NCBI GenBank assembly: GCA_964244615.1 | Contig: CAXTJP010000027.1 | Location: 1 to 29,358 of the forward strand | Length of the DNA stretch: 29,358 nt | Source: BOG-908 sp964244615 | GTDB taxonomy: Bacteria; Pseudomonadota; Alphaproteobacteria; Acetobacterales; Acetobacteraceae | Reading direction: 5' to 3' | Shown here: positions 16,350 to 22,713 of the stretch, piece by piece | Layout: each line of letters opens with the position of its first letter | How positions within the stretch are numbered: position 1 is the first letter of the stretch | Program-made: the position numbers and the translations under genes | The notes under the pieces: model-generated | The model's database searches: none | What the model saw: only the letters and a program-made list of their open reading frames with translations | What the model was told of the DNA's origin: nothing

Positions 16350-18104
16350 TCATACCTCGACGACGCGGCGGCCCGAGGTGAGCTTGGCCTGGCGTTGGAT
16401 GTACCATTGCTGTGCCATCGTCAGCAGGTTGTTCCAGGTCCAGTAGATCACCAGCCCAGCCGGAAAACGCCCCATGGTGAACATGAAGATCAGCGGCATG
16501 AACTGCAGCATCTTCTGCTGTGTGGGGTCCGGTGCCGGGGGGTTCAGCTTCTGCATGAAATACATGCTGGCCCCCATCGCCAGCGGCCACAGGCCGAGAT
16601 GCAGGTAGGGGGAGATCGTGGCGGGATCGAGCGGGATCAGCCCGAACAGGTTGAAGATGTTGGTGGGGTCGGTCGCCGAGAGGTCCTGGATCCAGCCGAA
16701 GAACGGCGCGTGCCGCATCTCGATGGTCACCAGGATGACCTTGTACAGCGAGAAGAACACCGGTATCTGCAGCAGCATCGGCGCGCAGCCGCTGACCGGG
16801 CTCACGTTCTCGGTCTTGTAGACCGCCATCATCTCCGACTGCAGCTTGGCCGGATCGTCCTTGTAGCGCTCCCGCACCTGGGTGATCTTCGGCGCCAGCA
16901 GCCGCATCTTGCCCATCGAGCGATAGGACCGCGCCGCGATCGGGTAGAACACGCCCTTGACGCACAGCGTGAACAGCAGGATGGCGACGCCGAAATTGCC
17001 GACGACTGAGTACAGGAAGTCGATGGCGTAGAAGAACGGCTTGGTCAGAAAGTAGAACCAGCCCCAATCGACGGCGTAGCTCATCAGCGGCACGCCGGCG
17101 CGGGTCTCGTAGCGGTCCAGCAGGTGCACTTCCTTGGCGCCCACGAACACCCGGCTATCGAAACCGGCCGCCTGCGCGCCGGGTGCGAAGCTTTGCGCGT
17201 CGATAGCCACGTAATCCACCTGGAAGCGGTCGCTGCCGTCGTCCAGCCAATGATTCCACGACGTCTTCACCGGCACGGCCTGGTCGGGGACCAGCGCGGT
17301 CAGCCAGTACTTGTCGGTGAAGCCGGCCCAGCCGCCGGCGCCCTCGTGCTCGTAGCCGACGCCGTCGTGCTTGTCGGCTTCGGTCTTGATCTTGCTGTAC
17401 GCCAGATCCTCGAGCTTGTTGTCGACGACGCCGATCAGGCCTTCGAACAGCACGCTGTAGCCGGCGGTCTGCGGCAGGTAGTCGCGCCGCACCCGCTCCC
17501 ACGGCCAGAGCTTGACGGTGGCGGCACCGGTGTTGCGCACGCTCTGCCGCACGGCGAACATGTAGTTGTCGTCGATCGAGAGCGCGACCTGGAACACGAG
17601 GCCGGCGCCGTTGTCCCAGCTCAGCGTCACCGGGTGCCCCACCGTCACCGCGCCGCCGCTGCTGGTCCACAGCGTGTCGTCGGCCGGCAGCTTCACCGCC
17701 TTGTCGTCGCCGGCGGTCCAGCCGAACTGCACGTAGCTCGGCTGCGGGTCGGCTTCCGGCTCCAGCACGCGCACCAGCGGCGAGCTGTGCGAGACCGTCT
17801 CGCGGTAATCCTTCAGCCGCAGATCGTCGAGCCGTGCGCCCACCAGGCTGACGCTGCCGGTCACCCGCGGCGCATCGACCGGCACGCGCGGCGCGTTGGC
17901 CGGCACCCGCACGTGCACCGGCTGGGTTCCTGGCGTGGCCGGGTCGTGGGTCGGACCGGGCGTCTGCGCAGCGGGCGTGCTGCGCGTGGTCTGCGCCGCC
18001 TGCTGGGCCAATTGCTGCTGGCTGTGGCGCGGGGCGAGGTACTGGAAGGCCAGCAGGATCGCGATCGACAGCGCGATGAACAGCGGCAGGCGTTTCTGGT
18101 CCAT
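16350..18104 (-). CDS. yidC: Membrane protein insertase YidC
   Basis: A 584-aa inner-membrane insertase that folds and inserts membrane proteins alone or with SecYEG. The N-terminus MDQKRLPLFIALSIAILLAF is the first membrane helix. A proline-rich linker and a large periplasmic beta-sandwich domain follow (about residues 80-350). The conserved C-terminal core of five helices starts near 'DWGWFYFLTKPFFYAIDFLY' and includes 'YRSMGKMRLLAPKITQVRER', 'VSGCAPMLLQIPVFFSLYKV' and 'FPAGLVIYWTWNNLLTMAQQ'. The length is typical for Gram-negative YidC. The ATG at 18104 overlaps the yidD stop (TGATG). Palindromic element A begins five bases after its stop. Confidence 0.97.
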   Translation of the reverse strand: MDQKRLPLFIALSIAILLAFQYLAPRHSQQQLAQQAAQTTRSTPAAQTPGPTHDPATPGTQPVHVRVPANAPRVPVDAPRVTGSVSLVGARLDDLRLKDYRETVSHSSPLVRVLEPEADPQPSYVQFGWTAGDDKAVKLPADDTLWTSSGGAVTVGHPVTLSWDNGAGLVFQVALSIDDNYMFAVRQSVRNTGAATVKLWPWERVRRDYLPQTAGYSVLFEGLIGVVDNKLEDLAYSKIKTEADKHDGVGYEHEGAGGWAGFTDKYWLTALVPDQAVPVKTSWNHWLDDGSDRFQVDYVAIDAQSFAPGAQAAGFDSRVFVGAKEVHLLDRYETRAGVPLMSYAVDWGWFYFLTKPFFYAIDFLYSVVGNFGVAILLFTLCVKGVFYPIAARSYRSMGKMRLLAPKITQVRERYKDDPAKLQSEMMAVYKTENVSPVSGCAPMLLQIPVFFSLYKVILVTIEMRHAPFFGWIQDLSATDPTNIFNLFGLIPLDPATISPYLHLGLWPLAMGASMYFMQKLNPPAPDPTQQKMLQFMPLIFMFTMGRFPAGLVIYWTWNNLLTMAQQWYIQRQAKLTSGRRVVEV

Positions 18105-18355
18105 CAACGAGCCCTAGTCTGTGCCGGCGCGTGCGGCGGGGGCACCGGGTCGAGGCCGCCGGCACAGAGCGGGTTGCACCGCACAACGCGACAGGATGCA
18201 AGCCACACGCCGCGCATGGCGCCATGCGTGTGCAGTGCCTCGATCGCGTAGGCGCTGCAACTGGGGGTGAACCGGCAGGCCGGCGGGAAGAACGGCCGCA
18301 GGACCAGCTGGTAGGCGCGCACGAGCGCGGCCAGGACGAAGGCCAGCGACTTCAC
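18104..18355 (-). CDS. yidD: Membrane protein insertion efficiency factor YidD
   Basis: An 83-aa protein of the YidD family, a small amphipathic membrane-associated factor that helps YidC-dependent insertion. The family core is complete: 'YQLVLRPFFPPACRFTPSCS', 'AYAIEALHTHG', 'GVWLASCRVVRCNPLCAGGL' and 'DPVP'. The start is the GTG at 18355, which overlaps the rnpA stop as GTGA. The stop overlaps the yidC start. The three genes are therefore translationally coupled. Confidence 0.95.
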   Translation of the reverse strand: MKSLAFVLAALVRAYQLVLRPFFPPACRFTPSCSAYAIEALHTHGAMRGVWLASCRVVRCNPLCAGGLDPVPPPHAPAQTRAR

Positions 18356-18732
18356 GGCGCCTCGCGCATCGCTACGCCGAGCTTGCGCAGCCCGCGCCGA
18401 AGATCGTCGATCAGCAGGAGGAAGGGCCGGGTACGGGTGGTGTCGCGTCCGACCAGCACCAGGTCGGCGCCCCTGGCCGGCGCATCGCGCAGCAGCAGCC
18501 GCGCGGCCTCGCGCAGCCTTCGCCGCGTGCGGTTTCGCACCACGGCGTTGCCGACCTTCTTCGTGACGGTGAACCCTAGCCGCACAGGAAGGTCATCGCC
18601 GCGCGGCATCGCCTGCAGCACCAGCCCGGGCGACGGCGCCTTGCGGCCGCGGGAGGCAACGCGGAGGAACTCGGCGCGTCGCTTCAGGCGCGTTACCCGG
18701 TCGGCCTGTGTCGCGGGTGGAGCCTGGTTCAA
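18352..18732 (-). CDS. rnpA: Ribonuclease P protein component
   Basis: The protein subunit of RNase P, which assists the catalytic RNA in maturing tRNA 5' ends. The family pattern 'RLKRRAEFLRVASRGRKAPS' and the basic signature 'KKVGNAVVRNRTRRRLREAA' are clear, followed by 'ADLVLVGRDTTRTRPFLLLI'. No ATG fits. The TTG at 18732 (126 aa, MNQAPPATQADR) has GAGG six bases upstream and is preferred. A TTG at 18753 (133 aa) is possible but its only ribosome-like site is too far away. It lies between rpmH and yidD, the normal order. Confidence 0.94.
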   Translation of the reverse strand: MNQAPPATQADRVTRLKRRAEFLRVASRGRKAPSPGLVLQAMPRGDDLPVRLGFTVTKKVGNAVVRNRTRRRLREAARLLLRDAPARGADLVLVGRDTTRTRPFLLLIDDLRRGLRKLGVAMREAP

Positions 18733-18771
18733 AACGGGCCTCGCGGCCGCCAAGTCGCGCCGATACGGCTC

Positions 18772-18906
18772 CTAGGCGGAGAGCTTCTTGCGACCCTTGG
18801 CGCGCCGGTTGGCGATCACCTTGCGGCCACCCACCGTCTCCATGCGGGCGCGAAAACCGTGCCGGCGCTTGCGGACGAGCTTGGATGGTTGATACGTGCG
18901 CTTCAC
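18772..18906 (-). CDS. rpmH: 50S ribosomal protein L34
   Basis: A 44-aa protein with the canonical L34 sequence: MKRTYQPSKLVRKRRHGFRA, then RMETVGGRKVIANRRAKGRK and KLSA. It is a component of the large ribosomal subunit. The start is the GTG at 18904-18906, preceded by GGAG eight bases upstream. The stop is TAG at 18772-18774. It is the first gene of the rpmH-rnpA-yidD-yidC cluster, and a good promoter lies about 60 bases upstream. Confidence 0.98.
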   Translation of the reverse strand: MKRTYQPSKLVRKRRHGFRARMETVGGRKVIANRRAKGRKKLSA

Positions 18907-18964
18907 GACGGGAACTCCAACAGCACGGTGCGGGTCCTGCGACGGGTCCCGTGTCCAGCGCCGC

Positions 18965-18994
18965 CCTATAGCGGCGGTCCCGGCCCGGCGTCAA
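18965..18994 (-). promoter_or_regulatory. Sigma-70-type promoter of rpmH
   Basis: On the minus strand TTGACG (18994-18989) and TATAGG (18970-18965) are separated by 18 bases, close to the -35/-10 consensus. They lie 59-88 bases before the rpmH start, giving a leader of about 50 bases. This probably drives the whole rpmH-to-dapD cluster. Confidence 0.65.
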
Positions 18995-19076
18995 ATCCGC
19001 CCGGGTTTTCCGCCGACATCCGTCGCACGTTTCCGCCGATGCTGCGTTACCCTGCTCGGACAGGGATGGAGCGCCG

Positions 19077-19439
19077 ATGACCGGGGAGGTTCTGAGCGGG
19101 GTAGCCGGGCTGGTGCTGGGCGCGGTCCTGGCATCGGCCCTGCTGCTGGGCCGGCTGCGCGCCGAACAGGCCGCGTGCCGCACCCTGCAACGTCGGCTGG
19201 ACGAGGCCGCGGCGGCCGAGGCGACGCTGGCCGAGCTGCGCGGCCACCTGGCCGGGTTGCGGCACGACATTCGCGGCATCCTATCGCCGGCGATGCTGGT
19301 GTCCGACCGGCTGGTCAGCCACCAGGACGCCGGCATACGGCGCGCCGGCGAGGTGATGATCCGCACCGTGGAACGCGCGGTCGGCCGGCTGGCCGAGACG
19401 AAGCTGGATCAGGAAGCTCCGAACAAGCTCCAGACATAA
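19077..19439 (+). CDS. Membrane-anchored histidine-kinase dimerization-domain protein without ATPase domain
   Basis: A 120-aa protein. Residues 5-25 are one membrane helix (VLSGVAGLVLGAVLASALLL), about 28-55 a charged coiled-coil (RAEQAACRTLQRRLDEAAAA), and about 56-108 a two-helix hairpin with an H-box-like 'LRHDIRGILSPAMLVSDRL' followed by 'RAGEVMIRTVERAVGRLAET'. This resembles the DHp/HisKA domain of sensor kinases, with His63 as the possible phospho-acceptor. The ATP-binding N, G1 and G2 boxes are absent and the chain stops. It may be a phosphotransfer or dimerization partner for another kinase, or a scaffold. It is divergent from rpmH, and GGAG precedes the ATG. No response regulator is nearby. 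Confidence 0.68.
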   Translation: MTGEVLSGVAGLVLGAVLASALLLGRLRAEQAACRTLQRRLDEAAAAEATLAELRGHLAGLRHDIRGILSPAMLVSDRLVSHQDAGIRRAGEVMIRTVERAVGRLAETKLDQEAPNKLQT

Positions 19440-19882
19440 CGCTCCTGTACCACGGCCACAGGCCGTCCACCCGGCACCGACAGCAGGGCGCGGTGTTCCA
19501 GGGCAAACGGCTCGCCCGGCCGGCACAGGCGGGAGGACAGGGTGGTCCGCCGCAACCCGAGCCCGCGCACCACCCGGCCGAACGGCTGCGCACTCCCCTT
19601 GAGCCGCCTCGCCAGCCCGGGCGGGAGCCGTGCCGCCACGTACCAGAGATCGGCGTCGGACAGCGGCCGACCGCGGCCCAGTAGATGAACGCGCCGCCAG
19701 GTGACCGCCTCGTCCGCAGCGGCCATCAGTTCGGCCGGCCGGCCGTCGCCCGCCGAGACGTCCGGCAACCGGCGGCGTACACGGACAGGGCCGCCGAACA
19801 TCTGCGCCAGCACCGCGGTGGCGCTGTCGGCTGCCAGCAACGCCGCGTGCAGATCCGCCGGCCGCAGCCGCGGGTCGGTCAC
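19409..19882 (-). CDS. Chorismate lyase-like (UbiC-related) protein
   Basis: A 157-aa protein from the GTG at 19882. Its C-terminal two thirds follow the UbiC/UTRA layout: 'WRRVHLLGRGRPLSDADLWY', 'AARLPPGLARRLKGSAQPFG', 'VVRGLGLRRTTLSSR', 'GEPFALEHRALLS', 'PVAVVQERYVW'. This parallels chorismate-pyruvate lyase, which makes 4-hydroxybenzoate for ubiquinone. Sequence identity to true UbiC seems low, so it may be a chorismate-lyase-like enzyme with another substrate. It starts five bases after the DUF3293 gene in the same direction. Its 3' end overlaps the 3' end of the convergent DHp gene by 31 bases. Confidence 0.62.
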   Translation of the reverse strand: MTDPRLRPADLHAALLAADSATAVLAQMFGGPVRVRRRLPDVSAGDGRPAELMAAADEAVTWRRVHLLGRGRPLSDADLWYVAARLPPGLARRLKGSAQPFGRVVRGLGLRRTTLSSRLCRPGEPFALEHRALLSVPGGRPVAVVQERYVWSLFGAS

Positions 19883-19887
19883 GATGC

Positions 19888-20277
19888 TCAGACCAGGGGA
19901 AGCAGCCGCACGTCCTGTCCCCGTTTCAGCCCGACCATGGCCGCCTGGCGGAACAACCGCGCCAGCACCGCCAGCCGGCGGCGGTCGCCGATCACCAGCA
20001 GCTGGTCCTCCGCCCAGCCGCACCCCTCGCCGGAAGCAGGCAGCGATGGCGTGCTGCCCAGCCGGTGGCGCAAGGCGGCCATCATGCGGGCGTTCCAGGA
20101 CGGCGGCATGCGCCGGCTGGCGGGGTTCCAGGCCGTCATCAACACCGCCTCGCGCGCGCCCATGCCGGCCAGCAGCCCGTCCAGCCCGCCCGACCGCCGC
20201 CCGACCGTCAGGGGCAAGCCCGCCACGCTGTAGCGGCTGCGACGATAGGCGCTGGCAAGGTGCTGAGGAAGGGACAT
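19888..20277 (-). CDS. DUF3293 domain protein
   Basis: A 129-aa protein starting MSLPQHLASAYRRSRYSVAG. The DUF3293 pattern is readable: 'YRRSRYSVAGLPLTVGRRSG' at the start, 'AVLMTAWNPASRRMPPSWNA' in the middle, and 'EDQLLVIGDRRRLAVLARLF' followed by 'RQAAMVGLKRGQDVRLLPLV' at the end. The family function is unknown. The open frame extends upstream through the palindromic element B, but the ATG at 20277 gives the family length. It pairs with the UbiC-like gene five bases downstream. Confidence 0.78.
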   Translation of the reverse strand: MSLPQHLASAYRRSRYSVAGLPLTVGRRSGGLDGLLAGMGAREAVLMTAWNPASRRMPPSWNARMMAALRHRLGSTPSLPASGEGCGWAEDQLLVIGDRRRLAVLARLFRQAAMVGLKRGQDVRLLPLV

Positions 20278-20316
20278 GCGCTGGATTAGTCCCGCACCTC
20301 GGGACACGCAACGGCC

Positions 20317-20427
20317 GAGGAAGGCCAGGGGGCTTTGTCCCCTGAACCCCCAATCAGGGAAGGCAAGGACAGGGGGCATCACATCGCCCTGGTCAGAACC
20401 CGACGTTTATGCCCCCTGGCCTTCCTC
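20317..20427. repeat. Palindromic intergenic element B (GAGGAAGGCCAGGGGGC inverted ends)
   Basis: GAGGAAGGCCAGGGGGC (20317-20333) and GCCCCCTGGCCTTCCTC (20411-20427) are perfect 17-base inverted repeats enclosing 77 bases. The left part continues CTTTGTCCCCTGAACCCCC, close to CTCTGCCCCTGGACCCC of element A, and both share a GGAAGGCA stretch in the middle. The right end overlaps the rodA stop codon (20426-20428). The element lies between rodA and the DUF3293 gene, again just 3' of a membrane-protein gene on the minus strand. Confidence 0.85.
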
Positions 20428-21577
20428 AACCCAGCGCATCCCGACGGTCCGGGAACACCGCGTCGCGGTGCACGTGCACCGACATCAGCAGCCCCATCGC
20501 GAACATCACCGTCAGCATCGCCGACCCGCCATGGCTGACCAGCGGCAACGGCACGCCGCCCACCGGGATGGCGCCCACCACCATCGCCACGTTGACGAAG
20601 GTGTACATGAACATGTTGACCGCGATGCCGAGCGCCAGCAGCCGCCCGTACTGGTGGCGGCAGCGCAGGGCCACCATCATGCCGCCCAGGATGATCGCCA
20701 GCAGCAGGGTCAGCAGGCTGAGCGCGCCGACCAGCCCCCACTCCTCCGCCACGATCGAGAAGATGAAGTCCGTCTGCTTCTCCGGCAGGAAGTTCAGGTG
20801 CGCCTGGGTGCCCTGCATGAACCCGCGGCCCCAAAGGCCCCCGGAGCCGAGCGCGATCTTGCTCTGGATGATGTTGTAGCCGGCCCCGAGCGGGTCGCTT
20901 TCTGGGTTGAGGAACGTGGTGATACGCGCCCGCTGGTAGTCGTGCAGATGGCCGTAGGCGAAGGTGGCGCCGAACGGCACCGGGATCGCCAGCAGCGCCA
21001 TCTGCCACCAGCGCATGCCGGCGCCCACGAAGACCGAGAAGCCCACCACCCCGGTGATGAAGGCGGTGCCGAGGTTCGGCTCCTTGAGGATCAGCGCCAC
21101 CGGCGCCAGCACCGCCAGCGCCGGCGGGACCAGGAACAGCGGGTTGCCCACCCGCGCCCAGCTCGCGCGGTTGAACCAGTGCGCCAGCGCCATGGCCAGC
21201 GTCACCTTCATGATCTCGCTCGGCTGCAGCTGCACCGGCCCAAGCTCGAGCCAGCGCTCCGCCCCCTTGCCGACGTGGCCCATGCGCAGCACCAGCACCA
21301 GCAGTACCAGGGCCACGCCGTAGAGCGGCCAGGAGAAGCGGGCGATCAGGCGGATATCGACCATCGCCAGGCTCAGCATCATCACCAGGCTGAAACCGAA
21401 CCGCAGCCCGTGGCGCCAGGCATAGGGCTCCGGCCCGCCGCCGGCGGAGTACAGCGCGACGTAGCCGCAGCCGGCCAGGGCGCAGAGCAGCACAACGAAC
21501 AGCCAGTTGATCCGGAACAGCTTGGTCAGCAGCCCGAAGCTCGGCTCGGCGCGCAGCAGGCGGCGTTCGGAGATCAT
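20426..21577 (-). CDS. rodA: Rod shape-determining protein RodA (SEDS peptidoglycan glycosyltransferase)
   Basis: A 383-aa SEDS-family polytopic membrane protein that polymerises lipid II for cell elongation together with PBP2. It has about ten membrane segments and the conserved blocks 'LGPVQLQPSEIMKVTLAMAL', 'LILKEPNLGTAFITGVVGFS', 'YQRARITTFLNPESDPLGAG', 'YNIIQSKIALGSGGLWGRGF', 'FLPEKQTDFIFSIVAEEWGL' and 'GGVPLPLVSHGGSAML'. The length is standard. The stop codon falls in the end of palindromic element B. The usual partner genes mreBCD and mrdA are not visible in the window. Confidence 0.96.
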   Translation of the reverse strand: MISERRLLRAEPSFGLLTKLFRINWLFVVLLCALAGCGYVALYSAGGGPEPYAWRHGLRFGFSLVMMLSLAMVDIRLIARFSWPLYGVALVLLVLVLRMGHVGKGAERWLELGPVQLQPSEIMKVTLAMALAHWFNRASWARVGNPLFLVPPALAVLAPVALILKEPNLGTAFITGVVGFSVFVGAGMRWWQMALLAIPVPFGATFAYGHLHDYQRARITTFLNPESDPLGAGYNIIQSKIALGSGGLWGRGFMQGTQAHLNFLPEKQTDFIFSIVAEEWGLVGALSLLTLLLAIILGGMMVALRCRHQYGRLLALGIAVNMFMYTFVNVAMVVGAIPVGGVPLPLVSHGGSAMLTVMFAMGLLMSVHVHRDAVFPDRRDALG

Positions 21578-21589
21578 CGACGGGCGGCG

Positions 21590-22003
21590 TCAGCGCCGTT
21601 CGAAGGCATCGCTGTCCACGACGGCCATCCCGATCGGCATCAGGCTGATCCCCGCCAGCTTCACGTGCTGGAAGGCGAACGGGATGCCGATGATGGTGAT
21701 GCCGCAGGCGACCGCCGCGGTCAGGTGGCCGATGGCGAGCCACAGGCCGAACACGATCAGCCAGACGACGTTGCCGATCAGGCCGAGCGGCCCGGTGCCG
21801 ATGTCCTCGCGCCCGGTCAGCAGGTGGCGCGGCACCGCCTCGCGCCCGAACGGCCACAGCGAGAACAGGGCGATGTTGAAGCAGGCGCGTGCCCAGGGCA
21901 GGCCCACGATGCTGATTGCGGCCAGCAGGCCCACGAGGAACCAGGCGGCGGCCATGATGAAGCCGCCCAGCACCACCCAGATCAGGTTCAGGATGAGAGT
22001 CAT
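21590..22003 (-). CDS. YccF family inner-membrane protein
   Basis: A 137-aa membrane protein with the duplicated YccF/DUF307 motif: 'LNLIWVVLGGFIMAAAWFLV' with 'ISIVGLPWARACFNIALFSL' in the first half, and 'IGNVVWLIVFGLWLAIGHL' with 'ITIIGIPFAFQHVKLAGISL' in the second. Four membrane helices are expected. The function is unknown. It lies 12 bases upstream of rodA and nine bases downstream of the PsiE-like gene, so the three are probably one transcript. Confidence 0.9.
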   Translation of the reverse strand: MTLILNLIWVVLGGFIMAAAWFLVGLLAAISIVGLPWARACFNIALFSLWPFGREAVPRHLLTGREDIGTGPLGLIGNVVWLIVFGLWLAIGHLTAAVACGITIIGIPFAFQHVKLAGISLMPIGMAVVDSDAFERR

Positions 22004-22012
22004 GGCGTCGCG

Positions 22013-22513
22013 TCAGACCTCGTGCTTGCCGATCGGCCGCAGCAGGCGGATCGAAACCACCAGTATCAGGATGAGCAGCGCCAGCACACCCAGCTCCATC
22101 ATCGAGGCCTGGAACATGCGCTGCGCCATGTCGCTCATCTCGTCCTGCTTCGTGGTCTCCGAGGATTTCAGCGTGATCACCAGCACCCGCCGTATGGTGG
22201 CGATCAGGCCCACCACCAGGAACGGCTCGCTCTTCAGCGCGCCGGTCCGCATGGACGCGCGCACCGTGTGCAGGATCTCCACCACCATCAGCACGAACAG
22301 CAGCCGGTCGATGATGGACAGGATGACGCGCGTGCTGCTCCAGTCGGCCAGCCCGCCCACCAGCGTGGCCGCCGCACCCCCCAGGCTCAGCAGCGCCGCC
22401 AGCGACAGCAGCAGCCCCAGAGCCATGTAGGCGGCGTGTTCCACCCACAGGAACGCGCCGGCGGTGCTGCGCACCAGCCTGTCCTGCTCGGGTTCCGGCT
22501 CCGTCTCCGCCAT
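22013..22513 (-). CDS. PsiE-like (phosphate-starvation-inducible) membrane protein
   Basis: A 166-aa protein starting MAETEPEPEQDRLVRSTAGA. GGGGG before the ATG at 22513 supports this start over one 11 residues earlier. Four hydrophobic segments are visible, with the PsiE-family pattern 'IIDRLLFVLMVVEILHTVRA', 'EPFLVVGLIATIRRVLVITL' and a final 'ELGVLALLILILVVSIRLLR'. PsiE proteins are integral membrane proteins of unclear role, first seen induced by phosphate limitation in E. coli. Nothing in the sequence here shows phosphate control. Confidence 0.78.
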   Translation of the reverse strand: MAETEPEPEQDRLVRSTAGAFLWVEHAAYMALGLLLSLAALLSLGGAAATLVGGLADWSSTRVILSIIDRLLFVLMVVEILHTVRASMRTGALKSEPFLVVGLIATIRRVLVITLKSSETTKQDEMSDMAQRMFQASMMELGVLALLILILVVSIRLLRPIGKHEV

Positions 22514-22640
22514 CGTTCCCCCTGGCCGTCGGTCCGCGGCGAGCATGCCCGCGCGTGGATTTTATGCAAATCGCTTTGCCAGCCTGCAACTCCGCCCATG
22601 GCCGGATGCTTTCGATCACCGTCCGCGCACGAACAAGAGA

Positions 22641-22667
22641 GTCGCCGACAGGCATCATGCCGGCGAC
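22641..22667. promoter_or_regulatory. Inverted repeat upstream of the triheme cytochrome gene
   Basis: GTCGCC (22641-22646) and GGCGAC (22662-22667) flank a second dyad GGCAT-C-ATGCC (22651-22661). It lies 47 bases before the cytochrome start, in the 200-base divergent gap with the PsiE-like gene. It may be an operator. No confident -35/-10 pair was seen in the gap. Confidence 0.35.
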
Positions 22668-22713
22668 CAACACATGCGGCCGGACCCATCGGAAGGCCCC
22701 TGGGGAGTGAAGG

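Noticed and set aside
18907..19076. Replication origin near rpmH
   Set aside because: No cluster of TTATCCACA-like DnaA boxes or AT-rich unwinding stretch is visible, and alphaproteobacterial origins are usually elsewhere.
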